From Sphaerisporangium album (lineage in GTDB: Bacteria > Actinomycetota > Actinomycetes > Streptosporangiales > Streptosporangiaceae), in assembly GCF_003323745.1 (NCBI RefSeq), contig NZ_QOIL01000013.1, positions 168,794-232,793 of the forward strand: a stretch of DNA of 64,000 nt, read 5' to 3'. The position numbers were made by a program, and so were the translations under genes. The first letter of the stretch is position 1. Each line of letters starts with the position of its first letter. The notes under the pieces are model-generated. The model ran no database searches. It was not told where the DNA came from and was given only the letters and a program-made list of their open reading frames with translations. Shown in pieces: positions 24,052-36,106 of the stretch.

Positions 24052-27000
24052 CTAGAGCTCGCGCACCCGGATGTTGCGGAACTCGATCAGGTCGTTGTTG
24101 CTGTGGTTCTGCAAGCCGATGAACCCGCTGATGAACTGGCGCAGGTCCGTGGACGGGTCGCCCTTGCGGGACGACTCCTTGCCGGGCGTGTTGTCGAACT
24201 CGTTGATCACCACGCCGTTGCGGATGATCGTGTAGTGCTGGCCGACCACCCGGACCTCGTAGTCGTTCCACTGGCCCTTCGGCGTCGCCCCGGCCTTGTC
24301 CAGGCCGTTGGAGGCGAAGTTGTAGACCGAGCCCGTCTTCTGCGGCTCGCCCGTCTCACCGTCGTAGATCTGGATCTCGTGGCCGCAGTAGATGGCCACC
24401 CACGCCGGGGACGTGCGGGCCGACCCGACCGTCCCGCAGCTTCCGGTGGGACGCTGGTCCAGCGGGGTGCGCGGGTCGGGGAAGCGCGTGAACACTCCAC
24501 TGTTGGCGCGGAACCCGTCGGGCGCGACGTCGCGGAACTGGAGCCTCACCGAGAAGTCGGCGTAGGCCTTGTCGGAGTACCACAGCATTCCGAGACCGCC
24601 GGAGGCGCGGATCGTCCCGTCCCGCTGCAGGTCGAACCTTCCGGACGGAGCCTGCGACCAGCCCTGGAAGGACCGCGCCGTCCCGTCGAAGATCGGCTCG
24701 TACCCGTTGGTCTTGCCGATGTCGGACTGGGCTCCGGCCTTGCTGAGCGTGGAGGCCTCGCCGTTGTCGATGACGCCGTCCTTGCGCAACTGCTTCACCA
24801 CGTCGTTGAGGTGGCTCACGAACTCGCCGTGGTTCTTCCACTCGCGCTCGTCGTCGATCAGGTCGTTGATCGTGCAGCCTCCGCCGGCCACGCGGTTGGC
24901 CACCCCGGTGTCGGTGTCCAGCAGCCGGACCGTCGCCCGGGCGTCGGGCGCCGGGCATCCGATCACGACGTCGATCTCCCCGGTCACGACCTCGCCGTTG
25001 GCGTAGGTCACCTTCAGCGTCGCCTTGTAGGTGCCGAAGTTCGCGTAGGTGTGCGTCGGGTCGGCCTCACTCGACGGCTTGCTGCCGTCACCGAAGTTCC
25101 ACTCCCACGACACACCGCCGGCCTTGGTGCTGGAGAAGACGACCGTCTTCGGCGTGCTCTGCAGGACGGGCCGGACCGTGGCCAGGTTGGGGTTCGGCGT
25201 CGCCATCCCACCCTGGTAGCTGACGCGGATCAGCTTCTGGTTCGGGTGGAGGCTGAAGAAGCCGCCGGCGTAGTCCAGCATGTAGAGCGCGCCGTCCGGG
25301 CCGAACTTGGCGTCCATCCAGGACTGGAGCTGGGTGGCGCCACCGCCGCCCGGGATGATGCTCCGCAGGTCCTCGGCGAAGGCCGGCGGCTTCTGGTCCT
25401 TGACGTTCTTCGGGTCGACGGTCACGGCGACGCGGTTGTTGGCGTTGGACTCGTCACCGATGAACCACTTGTCCTCCCAGTACGCGGGCCACGCGACGCC
25501 GCTCGTGGTGTCGACCTCGGAACGGTGATAGGTCGGTCCGGACATGACCGCCTGGCCGCCGCCCCTGAGGTAGGGCTGGGTGAGGGTCTCCTCGCCAAGC
25601 TTGTACGTCGGCAGCCCGCTGCCGTCGCTCCGCTTGGGGTAGACCGGGCCGCCGCCCTGCGGGGAGTACCAGATCATGTTGTCGCGCGCCGGCGGGATGT
25701 CGACGAGGCCGGTGTTGCGCGGCGAGGTGTTCTTCAGGTTGCCGCAGTCGTACCAGTCGGCGGGCTTGGTGGCGTCGACGTTGCTGCGGTCGCGGTAGGG
25801 CTGCCTGTTCCCCATGCAGTACGGCCAGCCCTGGTTGCCCGCGGAGGTGATGATGGTCGCGGTCTCGTACTTGGCCGGACCCCACGTCTCGCTCGGGCCG
25901 CCGGCGTCGGGACCGACCCATCCGGTGGTCAGCCAGTTGTTCTGCTTGTCCCAGGCGATCCGCGCGATGTTGCGGACACCCATCACGTAGATCTCCGGGC
26001 GGGCCTTGCCGCCGCCGCCCTCCTGCCCGGTGAACAGGTTGCCCTTGGGGATCGTGTACGTGCCATCGGCCTCCGGGTGGATACGGATGATCTTGCCGTT
26101 GAGGTCGTTGGTGTTGCCGGAGGTACGGCGGGCGTCCTGGAAGGAGACACCCTTGTAGTCCGCGGTCCAGTTGTTGCCGGAGTAGCCCTCCGAGCCGCCG
26201 GAGGAGTTGCTGTCACCCGAGCCGACGTAGAGGTTGCCGTCCTTGTCGAAGGCCATGCCTCCGCCCGCGTGGCAGCAGCTGTGGATCTGGGTGTCCCACT
26301 GCAGCAGGTCCTTGCGGGTGGCCTGGTCGATGGTCTGGGCGGCGAGGTCGTAGGTGAACCGTGAGACGGTCCGCTTGCCGATCCGCTTGTCCCTGTCGAT
26401 CGACTCGTGCGGCATCCAGTAGACGTAGAACCAGCCGTTCTGCTGGAACTTGGGGTCCAGCGCGATGCCGAGGAGCCCTTCCTCGTTCTTGACGAGCTCG
26501 TCACCGCTGCCGCGGTTGCCCATGACGGCGAGGGTGGTGAGCAGCTTGGGCTGCTTGGTCTTGGGGTCCCACTGGTGGATGGTGCCGCAGCCGAGGCCGA
26601 CCTTGGGGTCGTTCCAGCTGGCGACGGGGCCGGTGGGGCAGGCGGCCTTGCCGACGTAGAAGACCTTGCCGTCGGGGGCGATGGTCAGGCCGTGGGGCTC
26701 GCCGATCTGGTCGAGCTGGCCTGACTTGTTCTGCGCGGTCAACCGCTCGACCTTGTAGTTCGCGGCGATGGTGGCCTGGCAGTCACCGCGGACCAGGCCG
26801 GTGGCCCACTGGATCGCGCCGCCCAGGTGGCCCTGGAACTGCGCGTCGTAGCCCGCCTCGGTGCCGCCCATGCCGGTGTAGAACGACCGGCCGCCGTCGT
26901 AGTCGCGGCACCACGAGATCGGGTGGAACGGTCCGTTGCCGTTCAGGCCGGGGGTGTAGGTCCGCTCCTCGACCTGCGCGACCGTGTGGACCTTGCCCAC

Positions 27001-28038
27001 CGGGGTGGGGGCCCAGTTCATCCACTTGTCGGACCGCGTCCAGGTGAGCGGGAGCCCCTTGTTCGCCGGGTGGTGGCGGTCCAGGAGGTCGACCGTGGCC
27101 TCCTGCACCTTGGTCTCCGGAGGAGGCCCGGCGTCCGGGCCGAACAGGCGCAGCTCGGCCAGCTGGATCAGGGGGTCACCGCTGTTCGCCGTGATGTCCA
27201 GCCGGTAGTACTGGTACACCTTGGTGTTGGCGAACTTGTACTCCTTGGTCTGGAACCGCTGGGCGAAGGTCTCGCCGGTCCGCTTGTCCAGGTCGGTCCA
27301 GGTCGTACCGTCCTGCGAGCCCTTGAGCGTCCAGTCCTTCGGGTCACGGCCGGGGAAGTCGTTGGCCGACGTCAGCGCGTAGTGCGCCAGCGCGAGCGGC
27401 TTCTCCAGCTTCACCTGGGCCCACCCGGTCGGCGAGAAGGTCAGCCACTTGGTCTCGTTCTTCCCGTCGACCAGCTTGTCCTTGCCCTCGTTCGGCGGGT
27501 TCTCCGCGCTCGCCGTCACCTCCGCCACCTTCTCGGGGTTGGGGAGACTTCCGGCGGGGCGGGTGCCGATGAGCTCGGTGAACCAGGACGAGTCCGCCTG
27601 GGCGCGCGCGGCGTCGTGGACGCCGACGAACCCGCCGCCGTCCTTGACGTACGCGCGGAAGGCGGCCTCCTGGCCGTCGCTCAGCGTCGCGCCCTTGGCG
27701 GACAGGAAGACCACGCCGCGGTAGCGCTCCAGGTTGTCGGCGGTGAAGACCGCCGGGTCCTGGGACACGTCGACGGAGAAGTGGTTCTCCTTGCCGAGCT
27801 CCTTGACCGTCGCCGCGGCCTTCGCGACCGGGTCGTCCTGCTGCGCGGCCGGGCCGTGGAAGACGAGCACCTTGACCGAAGTGTCCTTGTTGCCCGGCGC
27901 GTGGTCGCCGGGGTCGGCCTGCGCCGGCATGGCGATCGGAGTCGCCAGTCCCAGCGTCAGGGCGGCGCTCGACACCATGATCAGTGTGCGGTGCCAGGCG
28001 GGTGGTCGGGGCCGTACGAAGAGGTTTCTTCGCCCCAT
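24052..28038 (-). CDS. Secreted ThuA / sugar dehydrogenase / PKD / DUF1080 multidomain protein
   Basis: Protein of 1328 aa. The ATG at 28038 has AAGGAG upstream and gives a signal peptide to about residue 41. Order: ThuA-like domain in two parts (about 55-158 and 309-415, with GGGFVGVHDAA and ISWCRDYDGGRSFYTGMGGT), split by an F5/8 type C module (about 168-303). A six-bladed PQQ-type glucose/sorbosone dehydrogenase propeller follows (from about 430; GEPHGLTIAPDGKVFYVG, HSCCHAGGGMAFDKDGNLYV). Then come a PKD domain (WEWNFGDGSKPSSEADPTHTY) and a C-terminal DUF1080, the 3-keto-disaccharide hydrolase family. The set suggests oxidation and cleavage of 3-keto sugars outside the cell (inference). 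It is monocistronic. Confidence 0.88.
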   Translation of the reverse strand: MGRRNLFVRPRPPAWHRTLIMVSSAALTLGLATPIAMPAQADPGDHAPGNKDTSVKVLVFHGPAAQQDDPVAKAAATVKELGKENHFSVDVSQDPAVFTADNLERYRGVVFLSAKGATLSDGQEAAFRAYVKDGGGFVGVHDAARAQADSSWFTELIGTRPAGSLPNPEKVAEVTASAENPPNEGKDKLVDGKNETKWLTFSPTGWAQVKLEKPLALAHYALTSANDFPGRDPKDWTLKGSQDGTTWTDLDKRTGETFAQRFQTKEYKFANTKVYQYYRLDITANSGDPLIQLAELRLFGPDAGPPPETKVQEATVDLLDRHHPANKGLPLTWTRSDKWMNWAPTPVGKVHTVAQVEERTYTPGLNGNGPFHPISWCRDYDGGRSFYTGMGGTEAGYDAQFQGHLGGAIQWATGLVRGDCQATIAANYKVERLTAQNKSGQLDQIGEPHGLTIAPDGKVFYVGKAACPTGPVASWNDPKVGLGCGTIHQWDPKTKQPKLLTTLAVMGNRGSGDELVKNEEGLLGIALDPKFQQNGWFYVYWMPHESIDRDKRIGKRTVSRFTYDLAAQTIDQATRKDLLQWDTQIHSCCHAGGGMAFDKDGNLYVGSGDSNSSGGSEGYSGNNWTADYKGVSFQDARRTSGNTNDLNGKIIRIHPEADGTYTIPKGNLFTGQEGGGGKARPEIYVMGVRNIARIAWDKQNNWLTTGWVGPDAGGPSETWGPAKYETATIITSAGNQGWPYCMGNRQPYRDRSNVDATKPADWYDCGNLKNTSPRNTGLVDIPPARDNMIWYSPQGGGPVYPKRSDGSGLPTYKLGEETLTQPYLRGGGQAVMSGPTYHRSEVDTTSGVAWPAYWEDKWFIGDESNANNRVAVTVDPKNVKDQKPPAFAEDLRSIIPGGGGATQLQSWMDAKFGPDGALYMLDYAGGFFSLHPNQKLIRVSYQGGMATPNPNLATVRPVLQSTPKTVVFSSTKAGGVSWEWNFGDGSKPSSEADPTHTYANFGTYKATLKVTYANGEVVTGEIDVVIGCPAPDARATVRLLDTDTGVANRVAGGGCTINDLIDDEREWKNHGEFVSHLNDVVKQLRKDGVIDNGEASTLSKAGAQSDIGKTNGYEPIFDGTARSFQGWSQAPSGRFDLQRDGTIRASGGLGMLWYSDKAYADFSVRLQFRDVAPDGFRANSGVFTRFPDPRTPLDQRPTGSCGTVGSARTSPAWVAIYCGHEIQIYDGETGEPQKTGSVYNFASNGLDKAGATPKGQWNDYEVRVVGQHYTIIRNGVVINEFDNTPGKESSRKGDPSTDLRQFISGFIGLQNHSNNDLIEFRNIRVREL

Positions 28039-28798
28039 TGTTCGCTCCTTCGGGTCGGGGGGTTCAGCAGGGCCTTGTGGAAGCGCTACGTGGCCAGCCG
28101 TGGTGGTGACCGCGGGCTTGCCGATGGCGGACGTGACAGCGGCCCGGTGATCGCTCGCGATCACTGTTGGGGCGGGCGGCCTCGTCGCGACGTCCCTCAC
28201 GTGGTCGCGGACCATGCCGTGGTCGCTTTCGAGGCGTCAGCGGCGTTCCCGGGGCATGCCGGAGCCGTGCGTCCTCGACGTGGATCGTCGCCGGGCCGGC
28301 CACCGCCTGGCGGGCGCGGCGACGACGTGGTGCGCGGAAAGTTGGGGGTGGGAGTTGCCGGGATTGCCTGACGGAGTCGTGGGTCCAGTCGTGGGTCCAG
28401 GAGAGCATCGGCGGAGCTCATGGCCACTGAGTGCCGCCGGGATGTCCCTCAGGGGGGTGGCATCTGACCAGATTTGCCCGAATACATCCGGTTTTGCGCG
28501 CTGTGGATCACCGTAGCACTCACACAGCACTTCATCCAGATGTGCGAGAAACTTCTGTGAGTTCTGGTCAAACTTATTGACTTTTCAGCAGAAGTGGCGC
28601 CTACTTCATCGAAAGTCCCTCATCGCCACCTACAGCATCACTGACTTCGTGCTGTTGCTCCAGCCCGGCCTCCGCCCGGAACGCACCACGCTTCCGCGGG
28701 CCGTGAGCCACCACGCCCCTCAGGCCGACTCACCGTCGGCGTCACGAGCAGCTGCGGCCCACCTCACGCAGGCGGGCGCCATCACGAATTGGGGAACC
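28039..28798. other. Divergent intergenic region
   Basis: No supported gene lies between the ThuA-type gene and the laccase. Near 28078 TGGAAGCGCTAC has an AGCGCT core but is not a full palindrome. At about 28440-28630 the base composition falls, where the laccase promoter probably lies. Confidence 0.4.
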
Positions 28799-29803
28799 AT
28801 GACCGACGAAGGCACAGGTACGACCCGAGGCCTGTTCTCCCGCCGGGTCTTCACCGCGTCCGCGGCCGCCGCCACGGCGGCCGCCGCGCTCGCGCCGTTC
28901 GTCCCATCCACTCAGGCCAGCGCGGCGCCGGCCGACAAGCCCGAGGGCAAGCCCGACGGCGGCGTCCGCCGCATGACCCTCTACGCCGAGAAACTGCCCG
29001 ACGGCCAGCTGGCCTACGGCCTGGAGCCCGGCAAGGCCACGATCCCCGGACCCCTCATCGAGATGGTCGAGGGGGAGACCCTCGAGATCGAGATGGTCAA
29101 CAACGCCGACGTGGCCGCCAGCCTGCACGTGCACGGGGTGGACTACGACACCGCCAGCGACGGCACGCGGATGAACGACGGCGTCGTGGAGCCGGGCGCC
29201 CGGCGCACCTACACCTGGCGCACCCACGCCCAGGGCCGCCGCCGGGGCGGCACCATCGAGCCCGGCAGCGCGGGCTACTGGCACTACCACGACCACGTCG
29301 TGGGGACCGACCACGGCACGGGGGGCATCCGCAGGGGGCTCTACGGGGCGCTGGTGGTCCGCCGCAAGGGCGATGTGCTCCCCGACAAGCAGTTCACCGT
29401 CGTCTTCAACGACATGACGATCAACAACCGCCCCGCACATCAGGCGCCCCACTTCATGGCGAAGCTCGGCGAGCGGGTGGAGTTCATCGTGATCACCCAC
29501 GGGGACTTCTTCCACACGTTCCACATCCATGGGCACCGCTGGGCCGACAACCGCACGGGCCTGCTCGAGGGCCCCAACGACGTGAGCCGCATCATCGACA
29601 CCAAGATCACGGGACCGGCCGAGTCGTTCGGCTTCCAGGTGATCGCCGGCGAGCGCGTGGGCCCCGGGATGTGGATGTACCACTGCCATGTCCAGAACCA
29701 CTCCGACATGGGGATGGCCGGGATCTTCATGGTGGCCGACGCCAACGGCAACGTGCCGGGCCACCCGATGGAGCCGGGCCAGCCGATGAACATGCAGCAC
29801 TGA
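28799..29803 (+). CDS. Small two-domain laccase (multicopper oxidase)
   Basis: Protein of 334 aa with a Tat-type signal ([20 protein letters not shown]). Copper-binding motifs are [18 protein letters not shown] and [13 protein letters not shown], which complete one T1 and a T2/T3 trinuclear site. Length and spacing match the small laccases of actinomycetes (SLAC), which assemble as homotrimers and oxidise phenols with O2. The ATG at 28799 is chosen because the upstream frame adds no recognisable sequence. It stands near the secreted cupredoxin and polysaccharide enzymes, consistent with attack on plant or fungal material. Confidence 0.94.
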   Translation: MTDEGTGTTRGLFSRRVFTASAAAATAAAALAPFVPSTQASAAPADKPEGKPDGGVRRMTLYAEKLPDGQLAYGLEPGKATIPGPLIEMVEGETLEIEMVNNADVAASLHVHGVDYDTASDGTRMNDGVVEPGARRTYTWRTHAQGRRRGGTIEPGSAGYWHYHDHVVGTDHGTGGIRRGLYGALVVRRKGDVLPDKQFTVVFNDMTINNRPAHQAPHFMAKLGERVEFIVITHGDFFHTFHIHGHRWADNRTGLLEGPNDVSRIIDTKITGPAESFGFQVIAGERVGPGMWMYHCHVQNHSDMGMAGIFMVADANGNVPGHPMEPGQPMNMQH

Positions 29804-29817
29804 CAGCGATGATGTGG

Positions 29818-29909
29818 ACGAGCACCTCCCGGCGGGGTCTGCCGCCCCAAGCCCCGGCTGACTTCGGGCCTCGAACCGGACCTGTCGGCCTTGGCCGGGA
29901 GGTGCTCGT
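29818..29909. repeat. 16-bp inverted repeat with 60-nt loop after the laccase
   Basis: ACGAGCACCTCCCGGC (29818-29833) and its exact complement (29894-29909) follow the laccase stop at 15 nt. It could form a long terminator hairpin or mark the ends of a tiny lost element. No gene is in the loop. Confidence 0.5.
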
Positions 29910-30251
29910 GTGCACTCACCCGCCCCGGCGCCCGGCAGAGGGGACCATGTCGCCGGGCGTGACGCGCAGGTCGCCGTCCACCCCCGCCGTCAGGAACCGG
30001 ACGTTCCCCCGCCGTCCGGGCGGACCTGACCATCCGGTAAGAATCTTGTGAGGTGCCGCCCATGGCCCGCCGAGGTCTTCTCAATCGGGACGGCCGGGCG
30101 TAGCTTTGGCGCAACCGTCCGTATCGATCTTCGACCATGGCCTTCGGCGCGTGATGACAACGTTGTCACCGCCGGCTCTCCGTCCGACCGAAGGCGGAGG
30201 CGGGCCGTGTGGTGCAGTCCTCCAGACCCACCCCCCACCTGGAGCCGGACC

Positions 30252-32129
30252 ATGTTCCCCATGCGATCAGCCGCGGCCGGCGGCCCGTCACGTCAGGACG
30301 CTCGCCGCGCCGGCGTCCCCATGCTCGGGGCGGTGGCCCTCGCCCTGGTCCTGCTCGGAGCCTCGACCGGGGTGCTTCCCGCCGCGGCCGCCCACGCGGC
30401 CGCCGAGCCCGTCGTGTGCATGTTGTCGTGTGACAGGCTGGACCCCTCGAAGGCCAGGCAGGAGACCTTCCCGGTACCGGAGAAGCGGATCAACGGCCGG
30501 CGTCTGGTGCTGCACGTCTCGGATCCGGACGGAATGGCCTGGGGCAGCATCGACGACGGCACCAGCGGGGACGCCGTCTGGCTCGACCGGTCCTGGGACG
30601 GCGGCGCCACCTGGGAGGGACTGCTGGGCAAGGCGAGCATCCCCGCCACCTGGACCGGGACCAGGACGCTGATGTACAACATCACCGACCCGAGCAGGCA
30701 TCGGCGTGGAATGATCCGTGCGTGCGGGGATGCGCAGGCGGTCGCGTGCACCGACTGGGTGTATCCGACGGTGTGCGACCTCCGGTGCGATCGGACCGAC
30801 CCCGCGCAGGCGGACGGCGACACCCAGCCCGTTCCTCCCACCACCTTGTTCGGCCGCACCATCAGGTTGCACATCGACCGTAACGGGATGGCGTGGGGCG
30901 GCATCGAGGCCGGCGGCCAGGGCGACGAGGTCTGGCTCGACCGCTCCTGGGACTCCGGCGCGACGTGGCCGGGAGGGTCGTCGCTCGGCCGCACCTCGGT
31001 CGGGGCCGGCGCGAGCGGTACGCGGACCGCGATGTTCGCCACCCGCGACCCCCGCGGCCGCCTCTACGGGGGCGCCGTCCGCGCGTGCGGCCGGGAGGCC
31101 ACGCACCAGGAAGGCAGTTGCACCTCCTGGGCACGGCCGGCGGTGGCCCGGGTGCAGGCGGCGGCCGACGCGCTCATGTACTCCTACGATCCCTCCGCCG
31201 CGTGGTGGCCGGGCAGTTGGTGGAACTCCGCCGTCGTGCTGACGACGGTGATCGACACGGCCGACCGCCAGTACGACTGGGTCATCGCCCGGACCTTCGA
31301 CGTGAACCGCGGGCGCTTCGACGCCGGGCAGCGCGGGACCGACCCCATCGAAGGCGACTTCATCAGCCGCGCGATCGATGACAGCGCGTGGTGGGGGCTG
31401 GCATGGGTCGCCGCCTACGACCGCACCGGCGACCCCCGTTACCTCGGCATGGCCGCCACCATCGGTGAATACGTCCACCGGTACTGGGACCCGAACTCGT
31501 GCGGGGGAGGCGTGTGGTGGGATCGCGAGCGGACCTACAAGAACGCCGTCACCAGCGGCCTGTACCTGCGATTGGCGGCCTCGCTGCACCGGCGCGTCAC
31601 CGGCGACACCGTGTGGCTCCAGCGGGCCCGGACGGCCGCCGACTGGTACCTCGCCAGCGGGCTGGTCAACGCCGACGGGCTGGTCAACGACGGCCTGACC
31701 GCCGACTGCCGCAACAACGGCCAGACGGTCTGGACGTACAACCAGGGCCTGGCGATCGGCGGTCTCGTCGAGGTGTGGCGCGCGACGGGCGAGACCCGCC
31801 TGCTCGACACCGCCAAGCGCCTGGCCGACGCCGCCGTCACCCGCCTGAGCCGCAACGGGGTGCTGACCGAGTCCTGCGACATCGGCCAGAGCTCCTGCGA
31901 CGACAACCAGAAGCAGTTCAAAGGCATCTTCGCCCGCTACTTCACCGACCTCGTCCGGGTCACGGGATCGGCCGCCTACCGCGGGTACGCACAACGGCAG
32001 GCCGACTCCATCTGGAGCGCCGACCGCGATTCCCTCAACAGGATCGGCCAGCGCTGGGCCGGAGGCGGCCCCGGCCAGACCGACTGGCGAACCCAGGCCA
32101 GCGGCCTGAGCGGCCTCATCACCGGCTGA
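30252..32129 (+). CDS. Secreted GH76 alpha-1,6-mannanase-like protein
   Basis: Protein of 625 aa. Signal peptide (to about residue 52, ending AHAAA), two copies of a roughly 110-residue Cys-containing module (CMLSCDRLDPS...GMAWGSI...WLDRSWDGGATW and CDLRCDRTDPA...GMAWGGI...WLDRSWDSGATW), then a GH76 (alpha/alpha)6 barrel from about residue 310. Asp376-Asp377 in AIDDSAWWGLAW fit the catalytic Asp pair. GH76 enzymes cleave alpha-1,6-mannan, for example in yeast walls. The N-terminal repeated module may bind substrate or the cell wall; I do not recognise it. ATG 30252 has a GGAG site; ATG 30261 is an alternative. Confidence 0.85.
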   Translation: MFPMRSAAAGGPSRQDARRAGVPMLGAVALALVLLGASTGVLPAAAAHAAAEPVVCMLSCDRLDPSKARQETFPVPEKRINGRRLVLHVSDPDGMAWGSIDDGTSGDAVWLDRSWDGGATWEGLLGKASIPATWTGTRTLMYNITDPSRHRRGMIRACGDAQAVACTDWVYPTVCDLRCDRTDPAQADGDTQPVPPTTLFGRTIRLHIDRNGMAWGGIEAGGQGDEVWLDRSWDSGATWPGGSSLGRTSVGAGASGTRTAMFATRDPRGRLYGGAVRACGREATHQEGSCTSWARPAVARVQAAADALMYSYDPSAAWWPGSWWNSAVVLTTVIDTADRQYDWVIARTFDVNRGRFDAGQRGTDPIEGDFISRAIDDSAWWGLAWVAAYDRTGDPRYLGMAATIGEYVHRYWDPNSCGGGVWWDRERTYKNAVTSGLYLRLAASLHRRVTGDTVWLQRARTAADWYLASGLVNADGLVNDGLTADCRNNGQTVWTYNQGLAIGGLVEVWRATGETRLLDTAKRLADAAVTRLSRNGVLTESCDIGQSSCDDNQKQFKGIFARYFTDLVRVTGSAAYRGYAQRQADSIWSADRDSLNRIGQRWAGGGPGQTDWRTQASGLSGLITG

Positions 32130-32208
32130 CCTCCTGAGGACCCTTAGACTGTGTATGTGTCGTCGGCCTGACGCATCGCCAGGGCCGATGCACATGCGGG
32201 GGTGCGAA

Positions 32209-33117
32209 ATGACCATTTATAGCGTGGTTCTCGCGGCCTTGATCCTCGGCGCGGCATGGCTGTCGACGAGCGTGCGCATCATCCGGCAGTACGAACGGGG
32301 CGTCGTCTACAGGTTCGGGCGTGTGCGACCGGCGGTCCATGGCCCCGGGATCGCGCTGCTCCTGCCGGTCGCCGACCGTCTGCAGAAGGTCAACCTGCAG
32401 ATCATCACGATGCCGGTGCCCGGCCAGGACGGCATCACCCGCGACAACGTGACGGTTCGCGTGGACGCCGTCGTCTACTTCAAGGTCGTCGACCCGATGC
32501 GGGTGGCCGTTGACGTCCAGGACTACGTGTCCGCGATCGGCCAGGTCGCGCAGACCTCGCTGCGGTCGATCATCGGCAAGAGCGAGCTGGACGACCTGCT
32601 GTCCAACCGGGAACAGCTCAACCAGGGCCTGGAGCTGATGATCGACAGTCCGGCGCTGGGCTGGGGCGTGCACATCGACCGCGTGGAGATCAAGGACGTG
32701 GCGCTGCCGGAGACGATGAAACGGTCGATCGCCCGCCAGGCCGAAGCCGAGCGCGAGCGGCGGGCGCGCGTCATCACCGCCGACGGCGAGCTGCAGGCCT
32801 CGGCCAAGCTGAGCCAGGCCGCCGAGACGATGGCACGGCACCCGGCCGCGCTGCAACTGCGCCTGCTCCAGACCGTGGTCGAGGTCGCCGCCGAGAAGAA
32901 CTCGACGCTCGTGCTGCCCTTCCCCGTGGAGCTGCTCAGGTTCCTGGAAAGAGCGGCAGCCGCCGAGGAGGACGGCCGGTCGGACGCCGCCGCGGTCGTA
33001 CCGTCCGACACGGCGCCCGCCACGGACAACGGCCCGTCGATCTCGCGCGCGCCGCATGTCCCGGATGCCCGCCAAGCCGGGCAGGCCACGCCCGTCGCCG
33101 GACGATCGACCCGCTAG
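32209..33117 (+). CDS. SPFH/Band 7 slipin (stomatin-like) protein
   Basis: Protein of 302 aa. One N-terminal membrane segment (residues 3-22) precedes the Band 7 domain: VRIIRQYERGVVYRFGR, GIALLLPVADRLQKVNLQ, DAVVYFKVVDP and the conserved C-terminal helix SIARQAEAERERRARVITADGE. The C-terminal 60 residues are low-complexity and Ala/Asp-rich. These proteins oligomerise at the membrane and organise lipid microdomains. No NfeD partner is adjacent, although many slipins have one. The ATG at 32209 is the first to give the membrane helix. Confidence 0.9.
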   Translation: MTIYSVVLAALILGAAWLSTSVRIIRQYERGVVYRFGRVRPAVHGPGIALLLPVADRLQKVNLQIITMPVPGQDGITRDNVTVRVDAVVYFKVVDPMRVAVDVQDYVSAIGQVAQTSLRSIIGKSELDDLLSNREQLNQGLELMIDSPALGWGVHIDRVEIKDVALPETMKRSIARQAEAERERRARVITADGELQASAKLSQAAETMARHPAALQLRLLQTVVEVAAEKNSTLVLPFPVELLRFLERAAAAEEDGRSDAAAVVPSDTAPATDNGPSISRAPHVPDARQAGQATPVAGRSTR

Positions 33118-33207
33118 ATCGTCCGGCCCGGCCTGGTCGTCACCGTGGCCCGCTCCGACGGTCCGCGGCGGTGGCGGGGGAGGCGGCCTCGTGCCGTCGT
33201 GCCTCCC

Positions 33208-35877
<2,670 letters not shown>

Positions 35878-35992
35878 GGGGGTCGCCTTCCAGGTGGCCC
35901 GCACCTCGTGGGGAGGACGAGACGGTGAGAAAGGTGCCCTGCCATCCGGACAGGGCGGGCGGGGCCGGTAGGCCCGTCGACCACTGTACGTC

Positions 35993-36009
35993 TGATCGAT
36001 GATCGATCA
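35993..36009. promoter_or_regulatory. GntR-type operator upstream of aceE
   Basis: TGATCGATGATCGATCA: perfect 8-bp arms around one G. On the minus strand it overlaps a TTGATC -35 with TACAGT 16 nt on as possible -10. The position about 115 nt upstream of the aceE start, next to a FadR/FCD GntR gene, suggests control by that regulator. Confidence 0.6.
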
Positions 36010-36106
36010 AAATACTCCCGGCAAGTTTCGCCATCGGCAAGGATGGCGATATTTTCCCCCATCCGCCCGGCCCGCGGTGCCGGGCGTCAGGCCGATCGCG
36101 CGCCGC

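Noticed and set aside
28070-28095. TGGAAGCGCTACGTGG near the ThuA gene as a fifth regulon site
   Set aside because: Only the AGCGCT core matches; arms do not pair, so it is not counted.
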